NCBI GenBank assembly: GCA_003258725.1
Contig: QHMG01000008.1
Location: 62,001-126,000 of the forward strand
From: Candidatus Melainabacteria bacterium
Lineage (GTDB): Bacteria; Cyanobacteriota; Vampirovibrionia; Gastranaerophilales; Gastranaerophilaceae
Direction: 5' to 3'
DNA: 64,000 nucleotides
The notes beneath the pieces were generated by a model. The model made no database searches and was not told the DNA's origin. It saw nothing but the letters and a program-made list of their open reading frames with translations. Positions 27,086-35,752 of the stretch are shown one piece after another. Positions within the stretch are counted from its first letter, which is position 1. Each line of letters begins with the position of its first letter. The translations under genes were made by a program, and so were the position numbers.

Positions 27086-27112
27086 GACCCTGAAACAAGT
27101 TCAGGGTGACAG
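27086..27112. repeat. Palindromic repeat family D, copy 2
   Basis: The arms gagaccctgaa and ttcagggtgac surround five bases. A trace of family F (gacatgacggaaggttt) follows at about 27133. From 26869 to 27172 I see the promoter region of the minus-strand gene and these repeats only. Confidence 0.8.
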
Positions 27113-27172
27113 AACATTATGTATTAAAGAGTGACATGACGGAAGGTTTGTTTATATGATATAGCAATAAAT

Positions 27173-27197
27173 AAAAGCGCAAGCGGTACGCTTGCGC
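27173..27197 (-). terminator. Terminator after the bifunctional-nuclease gene
   Basis: A perfect 9-bp GC-rich stem (gcgcaagcg / cgcttgcgc, loop gta) is followed on the minus strand by ttttat. Confidence 0.78.
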
Positions 27198-27228
27198 CTG
27201 TTAGTAAACTTTTTATTAATCTATAATC

Positions 27229-27738
27229 CTATTGGTCTGATTCTTCGTGACCTTTTAGAAGTTTTTCAAAGTCTGACGGTTTAATACTTTGAACAAACGA
27301 TTTAAATTCTTGTGCTTCTTCTTCGTCTTTTGCAGGGTCTGTTGAAACTGCGCCTTCTGAAAGTACATTTGCTGCTACATAAATTGGAGCATCAACTCTA
27401 ATTGCAACTGCGATTGCATCTGACGGACGGCAATCAATTTCTAGCGGTTCTTCACCTTCTTTTGTAAGTACCAAAGTTGCAAAATATGTATCTTTTTCAA
27501 CGTCATCAATTTCAACTTTTTCAAGTTCATATCCTGTTTGTTTAATAATACCGATGATTAAGTCGTGTGTCATAGGTCTTGCGACTGAAAGATTTTCAAT
27601 TTTTCTAATAATTGCACTAGCTTCAGCTGACCCAATCCAGATAGGAAGGGCTTTTCTGTTGTCTTTATCGTTCAAAACAACGATAGGAGAACCTGTTCTT
27701 GTATCAAGTGCAATACCCATAACACGCATTTCAATCAT
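27229..27738 (-). CDS. Bifunctional nuclease (BFN) domain protein
   Basis: This 169-residue protein matches the BFN/DUF151 family: ALPIWIGSAEASAI near residues 30-44, DCRPSDAIAVAIR near 100, and a short acidic tail. Some members have been reported as DNase/RNase; others have no known activity. It is the last gene of a ruvB-yibE-bfn operon, 13 bases after the YibE/F-like gene, and is followed by a good terminator. Confidence 0.85.
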   Translation of the reverse strand: MIEMRVMGIALDTRTGSPIVVLNDKDNRKALPIWIGSAEASAIIRKIENLSVARPMTHDLIIGIIKQTGYELEKVEIDDVEKDTYFATLVLTKEGEEPLEIDCRPSDAIAVAIRVDAPIYVAANVLSEGAVSTDPAKDEEEAQEFKSFVQSIKPSDFEKLLKGHEESDQ

Positions 27739-27751
27739 AGTTTATAACCTC

Positions 27752-28894
27752 TTAATTTTCTTCATTTTCGTCAATATCTGAGTCGTTTTCTATCATTATA
27801 TCATCAATTTCGTTTTTGTTAACCCTAACCAAGTGAGCAGATACAATCGCTGTAATAGGTACACAAGCAACAAGCGCAATACTACCAATCATTGCAGAAC
27901 AAATCTCTGTAACTACTTGATTTAGGTTAAAGAATTTCTGCAAGTCGATATTTTGAGACAACAAAACCAACGGCAAAGACGAACCTAAATACACTAAAAT
28001 CAAGGTATTTGCCATTGTGCCAATAATATCTTTACCCACATTCATGCCAGATAAAAACAAATCCTTCGTTGTCATTTTAGGGTTAATCATATAAAATTCA
28101 TTAATACTACTTGCAATAGACATGCCTGTATCCATAACAGCGCCTAGCGTTGCTAAGATTACAGAGGCTGTAAGTATGCCTTTAAAATCCAAATTAGGGT
28201 CTGCTGAGTATAAGTACATCATTTCTTCGCAACAAAAGCCTGTAAGTCTTGCAAATTTTATCGCCATAATTGACAAGAAAGATGCAAAAATCAAACTGCC
28301 GATAACTCCGACACTTGCTGATGTACTTTTATGGTTAAATCCGCCAACTGTATACATTGTAAGCAAAGTAGATAACAAACTTATGATAAGTGCCGAGATA
28401 ATCGGATTAAAACCGCTTCTAACCATTGGTGCCATTACAAATAGAATTAAAGCAACAGTAATAACAATTGAAAGCAAGCTATTAAAGCCCTTCCGTTTAC
28501 CTACAATAAGCAACATTCCTATAAATATTGCCGTTAAAACATAAACAAAATTTATTCTATGAATGTCTGCAATATCATAATTTACTGTTTCACCGTCATC
28601 TTCCATTTCAGAGTGAAGAATTACCTTATCGCCCTTATGTAAAAATATATCGTAATAAGGGTTATTAGTAATCATGTTGGTTGTTTTAAACTCTTGCCCT
28701 TTAAATTCACCCGTAAGAAGTTTTACCGTAACAAGCTGTTTAACTTGACTTTTATCAGAATAATTTTGTTCAACATCTTCATACTGAACGCTTTGAACTC
28801 GTCCAAGTTCAGATTTCATAACCTTTTCATCGTTTTGAGCGAACACAGGCAAGCTCAAAAACATTATAAAAACAAATATAATAAATTTTTTCAT
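27752..28894 (-). CDS. YibE/F-like membrane protein
   Basis: This 380-residue protein has a signal peptide (about 1-19) and an extracytoplasmic beta domain (about 20-110). About seven membrane helices follow, with family-typical FIGMLLIVGKRKGF and ATLGAVMDTGMSIASS. YibE/F proteins are widespread in Gram-positives and related groups, with unclear transport function. It begins four bases after ruvB. Confidence 0.85.
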   Translation of the reverse strand: MKKFIIFVFIMFLSLPVFAQNDEKVMKSELGRVQSVQYEDVEQNYSDKSQVKQLVTVKLLTGEFKGQEFKTTNMITNNPYYDIFLHKGDKVILHSEMEDDGETVNYDIADIHRINFVYVLTAIFIGMLLIVGKRKGFNSLLSIVITVALILFVMAPMVRSGFNPIISALIISLLSTLLTMYTVGGFNHKSTSASVGVIGSLIFASFLSIMAIKFARLTGFCCEEMMYLYSADPNLDFKGILTASVILATLGAVMDTGMSIASSINEFYMINPKMTTKDLFLSGMNVGKDIIGTMANTLILVYLGSSLPLVLLSQNIDLQKFFNLNQVVTEICSAMIGSIALVACVPITAIVSAHLVRVNKNEIDDIMIENDSDIDENEEN

Positions 28895-28898
28895 TTTT

Positions 28899-29963
28899 CT
28901 AATCTCCGAAAAGACTTTGCTGAGCAGAGTTTTGCTTAATTCCTAAATGTCTATACCCTTGAGGTGAAATTTTTCTACCTTGCGGAGTCCTTTGCAACAA
29001 ACCTATCTGCAACAAATACGGTTCGCAAACATCTTCTAATGTTCTAATATCCTCGCCCAATGCTGCGGCAAGCGTATTAATACCAACAGGTCCGCCGTCG
29101 TATTTTTCAATAATCATTGTCAGCAAGGCTCTATCTGTTGAATCTAACCCATATTCATCAATTTTTAGCGCCTTCAAAGAGTTTTTTGCGACTTCCTCTG
29201 TAATTTCACCGTCATATTTTACGATAGCGAAGTCGGAAACCCTTTTAACCAATCTATTTGCAATACGTGGAGTTCCTCTTGAACATTTTGCAATTGCATA
29301 AGCACCCTCGTCAGTAATTTTTATATCTAAAATTCCTGCGGTACGCTTTATTACCTGCGCCAATTCATCAAAATTATAAAATTGTAATCTATGAACAATT
29401 CCAAATCTATCTCTCAAAGGTCCTGACAAAGCACCCGCCTTAGTTGTAGCACCAATTAGAGTGAATTTAGGCAACGGAAGTCTCATAGTTTTAACTGTTT
29501 GGCTCTTACCTGTTGTCATATCAAGGTAAAAATCCTCCATTGCTGGATAAAGAATTTCTTCAGTAACCTTATTCAAGCGATGAATTTCATCAATAAAGAG
29601 AACCTCGCCACCCTTTAGTGACATCAAAATTCCTATAATATCTCTAGGACGCTCTAAGGCTGGAGCTGATGTAATTTTTAAATCTGCACCCATCTGCTCT
29701 GCAATAACCCCTGCAAGCGTTGTTTTACCTAATCCTGGTGGACCATAAAACAACATGTGATCTAGATTTGTTTCACGTTTTTTAGCCGCTTCAATTGAAA
29801 TTTGCAAAGTTTCTTTTAATTCAGATTGACCAATATAACTCTCAAAGTTTTTCGGACGAATTGAGTTCTCAAAAGTCTTGTCGTACTCAATTGTTTCGGC
29901 ATTTACGACAGGATTCTTTTTTATATTTTTTTTAAAATCGTCATCATCTGATATTATTGCCAT
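28899..29963 (-). CDS. ruvB: Holliday-junction branch-migration ATPase RuvB
   Basis: This is a RuvB of 354 residues from the Met in MAIISDDDDF. The frame extends upstream to 30038, but that extension lacks family similarity. It has Walker A GPPGLGKTT, Walker B FIDEIHRL, the arginine finger in GPLRDRFG, and a C-terminal winged helix with TPQGRKISPQGYRHLG. It powers branch migration with RuvA. ruvA is not in the window. It starts the operon with the YibE/F-like and BFN genes. Confidence 0.95.
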   Translation of the reverse strand: MAIISDDDDFKKNIKKNPVVNAETIEYDKTFENSIRPKNFESYIGQSELKETLQISIEAAKKRETNLDHMLFYGPPGLGKTTLAGVIAEQMGADLKITSAPALERPRDIIGILMSLKGGEVLFIDEIHRLNKVTEEILYPAMEDFYLDMTTGKSQTVKTMRLPLPKFTLIGATTKAGALSGPLRDRFGIVHRLQFYNFDELAQVIKRTAGILDIKITDEGAYAIAKCSRGTPRIANRLVKRVSDFAIVKYDGEITEEVAKNSLKALKIDEYGLDSTDRALLTMIIEKYDGGPVGINTLAAALGEDIRTLEDVCEPYLLQIGLLQRTPQGRKISPQGYRHLGIKQNSAQQSLFGD

Positions 29964-30109
29964 ATTTTTATGGTAACATAAAAGAGAGCAAAAGGCTACA
30001 AAGGCTTTAAGATGATAAGACATAGGACGATAAGTCATTTATAGTTAAAATGACATTCTGATTATAATTCGACTTATCCACTTAACACTTATTGACTTAT
30101 TGACCTTAA

Positions 30110-30252
30110 GAGATTCTGAAACAAGTTCAGAATGACATTAGAATTGGACATGTAATTTTATGTCACCCTGAATTTATTTCAGGGTCTCTGTAACAGAAGC
30201 AACGTAGATTGGGGTTTCTACCCCAACAAAAGTAGGTCTGGCAATGCCTGAC
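30110..30252. repeat. Cluster: two family D palindromes, then E and C hairpins
   Basis: Two D copies (30110-30136 and 30162-30188) are in opposite orientation. Next comes E, a hairpin ttggggtttctaccccaa preceded by cgtag. Next comes C, a hairpin around gcaatgcc preceded by gtaggtc. E and C hairpins recur at 36695, 35486 and 41537. The 29964-30273 gap has no gene. Confidence 0.75.
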
Positions 30253-30273
30253 AAAAAATAAAAGGAAGAAACA

Positions 30274-31446
30274 ATGGTAAAAACATCAGAAAGATTGAAT
30301 AACATTCCACCATATTTGTTCGTGGAAATTGACAAAAAAGTAGCTGCGGCTAAAGCTAAAGGTATTGATATTATTAGTTTAGGTGTTGGCGATCCTGACA
30401 CTCCAACTTTGCAAACAGTAGTTGATGCAATGCACGTTGCAATCGACAACCCTAAAAACCATGATTACCCTTCTTACAACGGTACAGAAGGTTTTAGAAA
30501 AGCCTCTGCAAAATGGATGAAAAAACGCTTTGGTGTTGATTTAGACCCAGAAACAGAAATTATGTCTAACATCGGTTCTAAAGAAGCAATTGCACACATA
30601 TTTTTTGCTTATGTTGATGACGGAGATTACACTCTAATCCCTGACCCAGCATACCCTGTTTACAAAAACGCAACTATTTTAGCAGGCGGTACACCTTACA
30701 CAATGCCTTTATTAGAAGAAAACGGTTACTTACCAGATTTTGACAAAATTCCAGAAGACATAGCAAAAAAAGCTAAAATTATGTTCTTGAACTATCCAAA
30801 CAACCCAACAGGCGCTGTTTGTGATTTAGACTTCTTGAAAAAAGCTGTTGATTTCTGTAAAAAATATGACATTCTACTTTGCCAAGATATGGCATACTGC
30901 GAAATGACTTACGACGGTTATGTTTCACCATCAGTCTTTCAAGTAGAAGGCGCTAAAGATGTAGCTTTAGAATTCTATTCACACTCAAAATCATACAACA
31001 TGACTGGTTGGCGTGTTGGTTTTGTAGCTGGTAACAAAGATGCTATAAAGGCATTAGGTGATTTGAAAAATAATCTTGACTCAGGTACATTCAAAGCTAT
31101 TCAAGAAGCTGCTGAAAAGGCTTACGATATGCCAAAAGAAGACCTAAAAGCACTTAACGATATGTATAAAGAGCGCAGAGACGTCATGGAAGCAGGTTTG
31201 AAAGAATTAGGCTGGAAGGTTAAACCTTCAAAAGCTACTTTCTACCTATGGTTGCCTGTTACAAAAGGTATGACAAGCGAAGAATTCGTTACAGCAATGC
31301 TTGAAAAAGCTGATATCGTTGTTCCACCAGGAAATGGCTATGGCAAATACGGTGAAGGATACTTTAGAATTGCATTGACAAAACCTAAAGAAGTGCTTCA
31401 AGAAGCTATCAATCGTATGAAAAAAGCTGGCATTAGATACGAATAA
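30274..31446 (+). CDS. dapL: LL-diaminopimelate aminotransferase
   Basis: This 390-residue class I aminotransferase converts tetrahydrodipicolinate directly to LL-diaminopimelate for lysine and peptidoglycan. DapL features are SLGVGDPDTPT at the start, LNYPNNPTGAV, and the PLP lysine at residue 239 in SHSKSYNMTGWRVGF. The DapL route is typical of Cyanobacteria and a few other phyla, fitting the proposed lineage. A GGAAG site precedes the ATG. Confidence 0.92.
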   Translation: MVKTSERLNNIPPYLFVEIDKKVAAAKAKGIDIISLGVGDPDTPTLQTVVDAMHVAIDNPKNHDYPSYNGTEGFRKASAKWMKKRFGVDLDPETEIMSNIGSKEAIAHIFFAYVDDGDYTLIPDPAYPVYKNATILAGGTPYTMPLLEENGYLPDFDKIPEDIAKKAKIMFLNYPNNPTGAVCDLDFLKKAVDFCKKYDILLCQDMAYCEMTYDGYVSPSVFQVEGAKDVALEFYSHSKSYNMTGWRVGFVAGNKDAIKALGDLKNNLDSGTFKAIQEAAEKAYDMPKEDLKALNDMYKERRDVMEAGLKELGWKVKPSKATFYLWLPVTKGMTSEEFVTAMLEKADIVVPPGNGYGKYGEGYFRIALTKPKEVLQEAINRMKKAGIRYE

Positions 31447-31481
31447 TCTTAAAAGGCTTTAAGACCTTAAGACCATAAGAG

Positions 31482-31508
31482 ATTCTGTCACACGGGGGAC
31501 AGGCTCAC
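31482..31508. repeat. Repeat family G, copy 1
   Basis: This 27-base sequence attct..cacacggg.gacaggctcac recurs with three differences at 41581-41607. It lies just beyond the stop of the minus-strand DUF2023-like gene. Confidence 0.55.
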
Positions 31509-31512
31509 AAAA

Positions 31513-31935
31513 CTATGCAACAAGGTTAAGTTTTGGGTTGCCTTTTGCTTGTTGAGCTTCTTTATCTTTTAATTTCAAATATCTTTCGCATTGTTTTGTT
31601 TTGTCATAACCTAGCAAAACACCCAAAATAAAGTCTTTTTCAGGGGTTAATTTGCCTAAAGGAGTATCGCCAAATGTTTTTACAACATCGACACATGCCT
31701 TGTCTCCTAAAAATACATTCAAATTCTTTCCACCTGGAGCTGGTTGCAAGTGATAATTCAAATCATCACGTTTCAAACGAGCTTCAATTGCATCTTTATC
31801 CTCCATTTGCATTGTTTGCAATACAAGTGGTCTAATTCCGTGTTTATATCCGTATATTTGTTCGTTTAATACTGCAAATTTGTTGTTTTTGTACTCTTGA
31901 GTTGTAATTGGTGATATTGGGGCAACACTTACCAT
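31513..31935 (-). CDS. DUF2023-like small protein
   Basis: This 140-residue protein contains YGYKHGIRPLVLQTM, NLNVFLGDKACVDVVKTFGD and EKDFILGVLLGYDKTKQCERYL. From memory these match the DUF2023 family, whose function is not established. An N-terminal stretch of about 25 residues precedes the domain. A GGAGAAGG site lies before the ATG. The assignment rests on motif recall and needs a profile search. Confidence 0.55.
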   Translation of the reverse strand: MVSVAPISPITTQEYKNNKFAVLNEQIYGYKHGIRPLVLQTMQMEDKDAIEARLKRDDLNYHLQPAPGGKNLNVFLGDKACVDVVKTFGDTPLGKLTPEKDFILGVLLGYDKTKQCERYLKLKDKEAQQAKGNPKLNLVA

Positions 31936-31984
31936 TTTTTCCTTCTCCTATAAAATTTATCTTAATTCTGCCTATACAAATCCT

Positions 31985-32004
31985 ATAAAAATTTTTTTTG
32001 CTAG
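31985..32004 (-). promoter_or_regulatory. Shared upstream element with CTAGCAAAAAAA core
   Basis: The minus strand reads ctagcaaaaaaaatttttat upstream of the DUF2023-like gene. Nearly the same sequence (ctagcaaaaaaatttttttt) lies at 41021-41040 upstream of the unknown gene at 41100. It may be a shared promoter or bending element. Confidence 0.35.
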
Positions 32005-32060
32005 TTGTTATAAAAATTCTTTACAAAATGTTAGATTGACTTAACATTTATCGAAAGGAT

Positions 32061-32091
32061 AAAAAAAGCGCAAAAGCAATTGCTTTTGCGC
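32061..32091 (-). terminator. Terminator of the flagellin gene
   Basis: A perfect palindrome gcgcaaaagcaa/ttgcttttgcgc at 32068-32091 is followed on the minus strand by a T7 run. Between it and the flagellin stop lies about 100 bases of 3' leader, including a GC-richer part near 32150-32185. Confidence 0.85.
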
Positions 32092-32196
32092 CATAACAAT
32101 ATTGTTTTTGTTTACAGTTACAAATAAAATTAATTATCTGTAATGGTTTTTCCGGACTCTAGCGTACTATCGCACCCTTTTTGGGGATTGACTTAA

Positions 32197-33030
32197 TTAA
32201 ACTAAGTTCAATGCGATAGATGGAGCTTGGTTAGCTGTTGCTAACAAGCTAGCTGATGTTTGTTGAAGAATTTGTTGTTTAATATAATTTGAAGATTCTT
32301 CAGCGATATCAGCATCTTTAATCAACGCACTAGCAGAAGTTAAGTTTGTAGCCATAACATTTGCTGATTCCATTGCTGATGTAATTGCAGCTTGTTTACC
32401 ACCGATTGCAGTTTTTGCATTTGTGATTTTTTCAATAGCCTTGTCAATTGTTTCTAAGTAATTTCTTGCTTCAGTATCAGACTTCCAAGCAACATCAGCA
32501 TTAATACCTAAACCATCTCTTGTTGAATCTTGGAAAATTTTGTCATCAAGTTTAATTACAGAGTTATCTGTTTTATCAAGACCAACTTGAAGATTTACTT
32601 CAGTAGTAGAACCATCTAGCAATTTTTTACCATTAAATTCAGTTGATTTTGCAACACGATCAATTTCCGCTAATCTTGCATTTACCTCTGCTTTAATTGC
32701 AGCCATTGCGTCTGAACCATAAGTTCCGTTTGCTGCTTGTTCAGTCAAATCTCTGATACGAGTTAAATTGTCGTTGATAGTAGTCATAACACCTTCCATT
32801 GTATCTAACATTGAAGAACCCATTTGAGCATTGTCTTGAGCAACTTTCAATGAACTAACCTGATAATCCAATTTGTTTGCAACGGCTAAACCAGCAGCAT
32901 CATCTTTTGATGAGTTGATTTTCAAACCTGTTGTCATACGTTCCATGGCTTGGTTCATTTTGCTTGTTGCACTGTTCAATGATTTTTGAGCAGTAAGTGA
33001 AGGAATGTTTGTGTTTACTGTAATTGCCAT
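32197..33030 (-). CDS. fliC: Flagellin (short, D0-D1 type)
   Basis: From the Met in MAITVNTNIPSL (GGAGATC ribosome site just upstream), this is a 277-residue flagellin. The conserved N-terminal helices include MTTGLKINSSKDDAAGLAVA, and the C-terminal helix ends QAPSIALNLV. There is almost no variable central domain. It forms the flagellar filament after export. An earlier in-frame start to 33063 lacks a ribosome site. No other flagellar genes are close, except the FlhA-like fragment at 14407. Confidence 0.94.
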   Translation of the reverse strand: MAITVNTNIPSLTAQKSLNSATSKMNQAMERMTTGLKINSSKDDAAGLAVANKLDYQVSSLKVAQDNAQMGSSMLDTMEGVMTTINDNLTRIRDLTEQAANGTYGSDAMAAIKAEVNARLAEIDRVAKSTEFNGKKLLDGSTTEVNLQVGLDKTDNSVIKLDDKIFQDSTRDGLGINADVAWKSDTEARNYLETIDKAIEKITNAKTAIGGKQAAITSAMESANVMATNLTSASALIKDADIAEESSNYIKQQILQQTSASLLATANQAPSIALNLV

Positions 33031-33078
33031 AAGCGATCTCCTTTCGTGATTGATACACCACAAATCCGTGTAGTGTAC

Positions 33079-33099
33079 TGTTACGCTCCTTGCGTAACA
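33079..33099 (-). promoter_or_regulatory. Hairpin in the flagellin leader
   Basis: A perfect 8-bp stem (tgttacgc / gcgtaaca) encloses a five-base loop that reads aagga on the mRNA. It lies about 50 bases upstream of the flagellin start. It could stabilise the mRNA or control translation. Confidence 0.4.
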
Positions 33100-33258
33100 A
33101 TCAAAGTGACAACGATTACATATCTTTACTATGTATACCTTTATAGTTCCACAGAAAAATTTTTTTCTAACACATGAAATAAAGTTTTTTTACAATTGTT
33201 AATATAGTTGAGAGAGGCTCTCTGTCTTGGATTTTCACCATTTTAGATGTGGTTGAAA

Positions 33259-34353
33259 TTAAGATAAGAAACTTTTTATAACCTTTGTTTGAGTTTCAAA
33301 TTCAAGCAAGAAGGCATCATGACCCGCTGGAGATTCTATTTGTAAAAATGAAACCTCTTTGCCTGTTTTCATTAGTGCGCTTACGATTTCCTTTGAATGG
33401 GCTGGCGGAAACAGCCAATCAGAAGAAAAACATATTACTAAAAATCTTGAATTTGTGTGTTTAAAAGCATTTTCAAGCGAGCCATATTTTTTCTCAATAT
33501 CAAAATAATCACACGCTTTTGTAATATATAAATAACTATTTGCATCAAATCTATCCACAAAAACTTGTCCTTGATGTTCAAGGTAGCTTTCTACTTGAAA
33601 TTCGACGTTAAAATCAAAGTCTGGTTTATCTTTGTTTTGAAGTTTTCTAGCAAATTTATTATGCATAGCATCTTCTGACAAATAAGTTATATGCCCAATC
33701 ATACGAGCAATAGCCAAGCCTCTTTCTGGGGTCTCTTTGCCATAATAATTGCCGTTATTAAAGTTTGGGTCTGAAAGAATAGCGTTTCTGCCGACCGCAT
33801 TAAACGCAATTCCTTGCGCTGAAAGTCTTGAAGTTGAAGCGATTACAATTGAATGTGTAACCATTTCTGGATAAGTTAAAGACCATTCAAGCGCCTGCAT
33901 TCCGCCCATTGAACCGCCTGCAACAATTAATTTTTTAATTCCTAATTTATCAACCAAGGCTTTTTGAACTTTTACGGTGTCCTCAATAGTAATTACAGGA
34001 AAATCAAGTCCATATTCTTTTTGAGTTGTTGGATTTATTGAGCTTGGACCAGTTGTACCCTTACAACCGCCCAAAATATTTGAACAAATTACACAATATT
34101 TATCGGTATCAAAGGCTTTGCCAGAACCAATCATTTTATCCCACCAACCTGCTTTTTTATCGCCTTTGTGATATCCCGCTGCGTGTGCATCGCCTGTTAG
34201 TGCATGAAGAACTAGAATTGCATTGTCTTTATTTTTATTAAGTTCGCCATAAGTTTCGTAGGCAACCGTAACATTTTCAAGTGTTTTTCCACAATCAAGT
34301 TCAATTGGTGAGTCTAAATTTATAAATTGTGTTTGTACATATTCATTTGACAT
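33259..34353 (-). CDS. metX: Homoserine O-acyltransferase (MetX family)
   Basis: This 364-residue alpha/beta hydrolase has the nucleophile Ser148 in GGSMGGMQ and the acid Asp in SSDWLFPP. The His lies in GHDAFLLE near the C-terminus. MetX acylates homoserine in methionine synthesis; acetyl versus succinyl specificity is not decided here. It stands alone and diverges from yebC. Confidence 0.93.
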   Translation of the reverse strand: MSNEYVQTQFINLDSPIELDCGKTLENVTVAYETYGELNKNKDNAILVLHALTGDAHAAGYHKGDKKAGWWDKMIGSGKAFDTDKYCVICSNILGGCKGTTGPSSINPTTQKEYGLDFPVITIEDTVKVQKALVDKLGIKKLIVAGGSMGGMQALEWSLTYPEMVTHSIVIASTSRLSAQGIAFNAVGRNAILSDPNFNNGNYYGKETPERGLAIARMIGHITYLSEDAMHNKFARKLQNKDKPDFDFNVEFQVESYLEHQGQVFVDRFDANSYLYITKACDYFDIEKKYGSLENAFKHTNSRFLVICFSSDWLFPPAHSKEIVSALMKTGKEVSFLQIESPAGHDAFLLEFETQTKVIKSFLS

Positions 34354-34381
34354 AATTTATTTATCGCATAAAAATTCTTAC

Positions 34382-34409
34382 TTGTACACCGTTATATTTT
34401 TGATATAAT
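34382..34409 (+). promoter_or_regulatory. Promoter of yebC
   Basis: TTGTAC and TATAAT are separated by 16 bases, with an extended -10 (TGATATAAT), about 35 bases before the ATG. Confidence 0.6.
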
Positions 34410-34444
34410 AAACCTATAAGGCACAAAATATAAGGATTTAAACA

Positions 34445-35203
34445 ATGAGCGGACATTCAAAATGGGCAACAACCAAACATAAAAAAGCAAAAGTAGACTC
34501 TCAAAGAGCAGTTGTTTTTCAAAAATTTTCAAGAGAAATTATCGTAGCATCAAGACTTGGTGGCGGTGATTTGAAAGCAAATTTCAGACTTAGAACAGCA
34601 GTTGAAAAAGCAAAAGCTGCTGGACTTCCAAACGATAACATTAAACGTGCAATCGACAAAGGTACAGGTGCTGGTTCATCTGAAAGTTACGAAGAATTAA
34701 CTTACGAAGGATACGGAGCAGGCGGTGTTGCTATCGTTGTTGAAGCAATGACAGACAACAGAAACCGTACAGCTGGTGATATCAGAAGTTATTTCACAAA
34801 ATTCAACGGTAATCTTGGTGAAACAGGTTGTGTAGGTTGGATGTTCAAACAATACGGTATGATTACATTCTCTAGAGATGTTGATTATGACAAATTGGTT
34901 GAAGAAGCAATCAACTTGGGAGCAGAGGACTTTTTAGACGATGATGAAGATGAATACAAAATTTTAACAGCAGTTTCAGACCTACAAACTATCTCAGAAG
35001 GTCTTGAACAAGCTGGTTTTGAACATATCACAGCTGAATTTACAAGAATCCCAGAAAACACAATTGAAGTTACAGACGAAAAAACAGCAACTTCATTGAT
35101 GAGATTAATCGACAGACTTGAAGAACACGACGATGTTCAAAACGTATATTCTAACGCTGATATTCCAGACGAAGTAATGGAAAAAATCGAAGGAAGTTAC
35201 TAG
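34445..35203 (+). CDS. yebC: YebC/PmpR-family protein
   Basis: This 252-residue protein has the family N-terminus MSGHSKWATTKHKK, GLPNDNIKRAIDKGTG and the acidic middle domain. Family members have been linked to transcription control and, more recently, to relief of ribosome stalling. Its stop codon is the start of a 106-bp tandem repeat. Confidence 0.94.
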   Translation: MSGHSKWATTKHKKAKVDSQRAVVFQKFSREIIVASRLGGGDLKANFRLRTAVEKAKAAGLPNDNIKRAIDKGTGAGSSESYEELTYEGYGAGGVAIVVEAMTDNRNRTAGDIRSYFTKFNGNLGETGCVGWMFKQYGMITFSRDVDYDKLVEEAINLGAEDFLDDDEDEYKILTAVSDLQTISEGLEQAGFEHITAEFTRIPENTIEVTDEKTATSLMRLIDRLEEHDDVQNVYSNADIPDEVMEKIEGSY

Positions 35204-35204
35204 C

Positions 35205-35433
35205 AAGCCTGAGCAGAGGCACGAACGTAGTGAGAGGTGAACCGCAGTCAACGTAAACGTTGAGTTTTCGTTGCGTAGGTGGACGGTGCCGTTTAATGCG
35301 AAGGCGCAGTAAGCCTGAGCAGAGGCACGAACGTAGTGAGAGGTGAACCACAGTCAACGTAAACGTTGAGTTTTCGTTGCGTAGGTGAACGGTGCCGTTT
35401 AATGCGAAGGCGCAGTAAGCCTGAGCAGAGGCA
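35205..35433 (+). repeat. 106-bp tandem repeat, 2.2 copies, starting at the yebC stop
   Basis: The start aagcctgagcagaggca occurs at 35205, 35311 and 35417, exactly 106 bases apart. The two full copies differ at only a few positions. Each contains the inverted pair caacgtaaacgttg. The array is much richer in G+C than its surroundings and sits between the yebC stop and a strong terminator, so it would be part of the yebC 3' UTR. Confidence 0.88.
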
Positions 35434-35447
35434 TTAAAGATTTAACA

Positions 35448-35485
35448 GCGGTGAGATTTTCAATCTCACCGCCGTTTTTATTTTT
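35448..35485 (+). terminator. Terminator after yebC and the tandem repeat
   Basis: An 11-bp stem (gcggtgagatt / aatctcaccgc, loop ttc) is followed by cgtttttattttt. Confidence 0.9.
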
Positions 35486-35506
35486 GTCAGGCAATGCCTG
35501 ACCTAC
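35486..35506. repeat. Repeat family C hairpin
   Basis: gtcaggcaatgcctgacctac recurs at 41537-41557 and, inverted with a change, at 30233-30252. From 35507 to 35737 I see only AT-rich sequence. Confidence 0.7.
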
Positions 35507-35737
35507 TTTTTAGACATTACATTCATACATCTCTTTATACATCTTTATTAATCCAAATAAGCGTAACCTCTTTATTTTCTTTAAAGGGGTTTGTTGTATA
35601 TTTTGTATTCGTTTTTTGCTTAATTTTCAGTAATTTTTTTGTAATTTCTAAAAATTTCATATAAAAAATTATGGCTTTATTTTTATACAATTTAACCCCT
35701 AAAAAGTACCGTTTTTTAGTGCTATTCGGATATTTTA

Positions 35738-35746
35738 TGCTAGAAT
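35738..35746 (+). promoter_or_regulatory. Extended -10 of thiL, possibly leaderless
   Basis: TGCTAGAAT ends seven bases before the thiL ATG (35753), so transcription may start at or beside the start codon. No ribosome site is visible. A clear -35 is absent. Confidence 0.45.
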
Positions 35747-35752
35747 TAAAAT

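Noticed and set aside
28122..28544. Plus-strand frame of 140 codons
   Set aside because: It is an antisense shadow of the YibE/F-like gene.
32092..32196. Riboswitch (cyclic di-GMP type) near flagellin
   Set aside because: The GC-richer part lies after the stop codon, not before the gene, and no conserved core was found.
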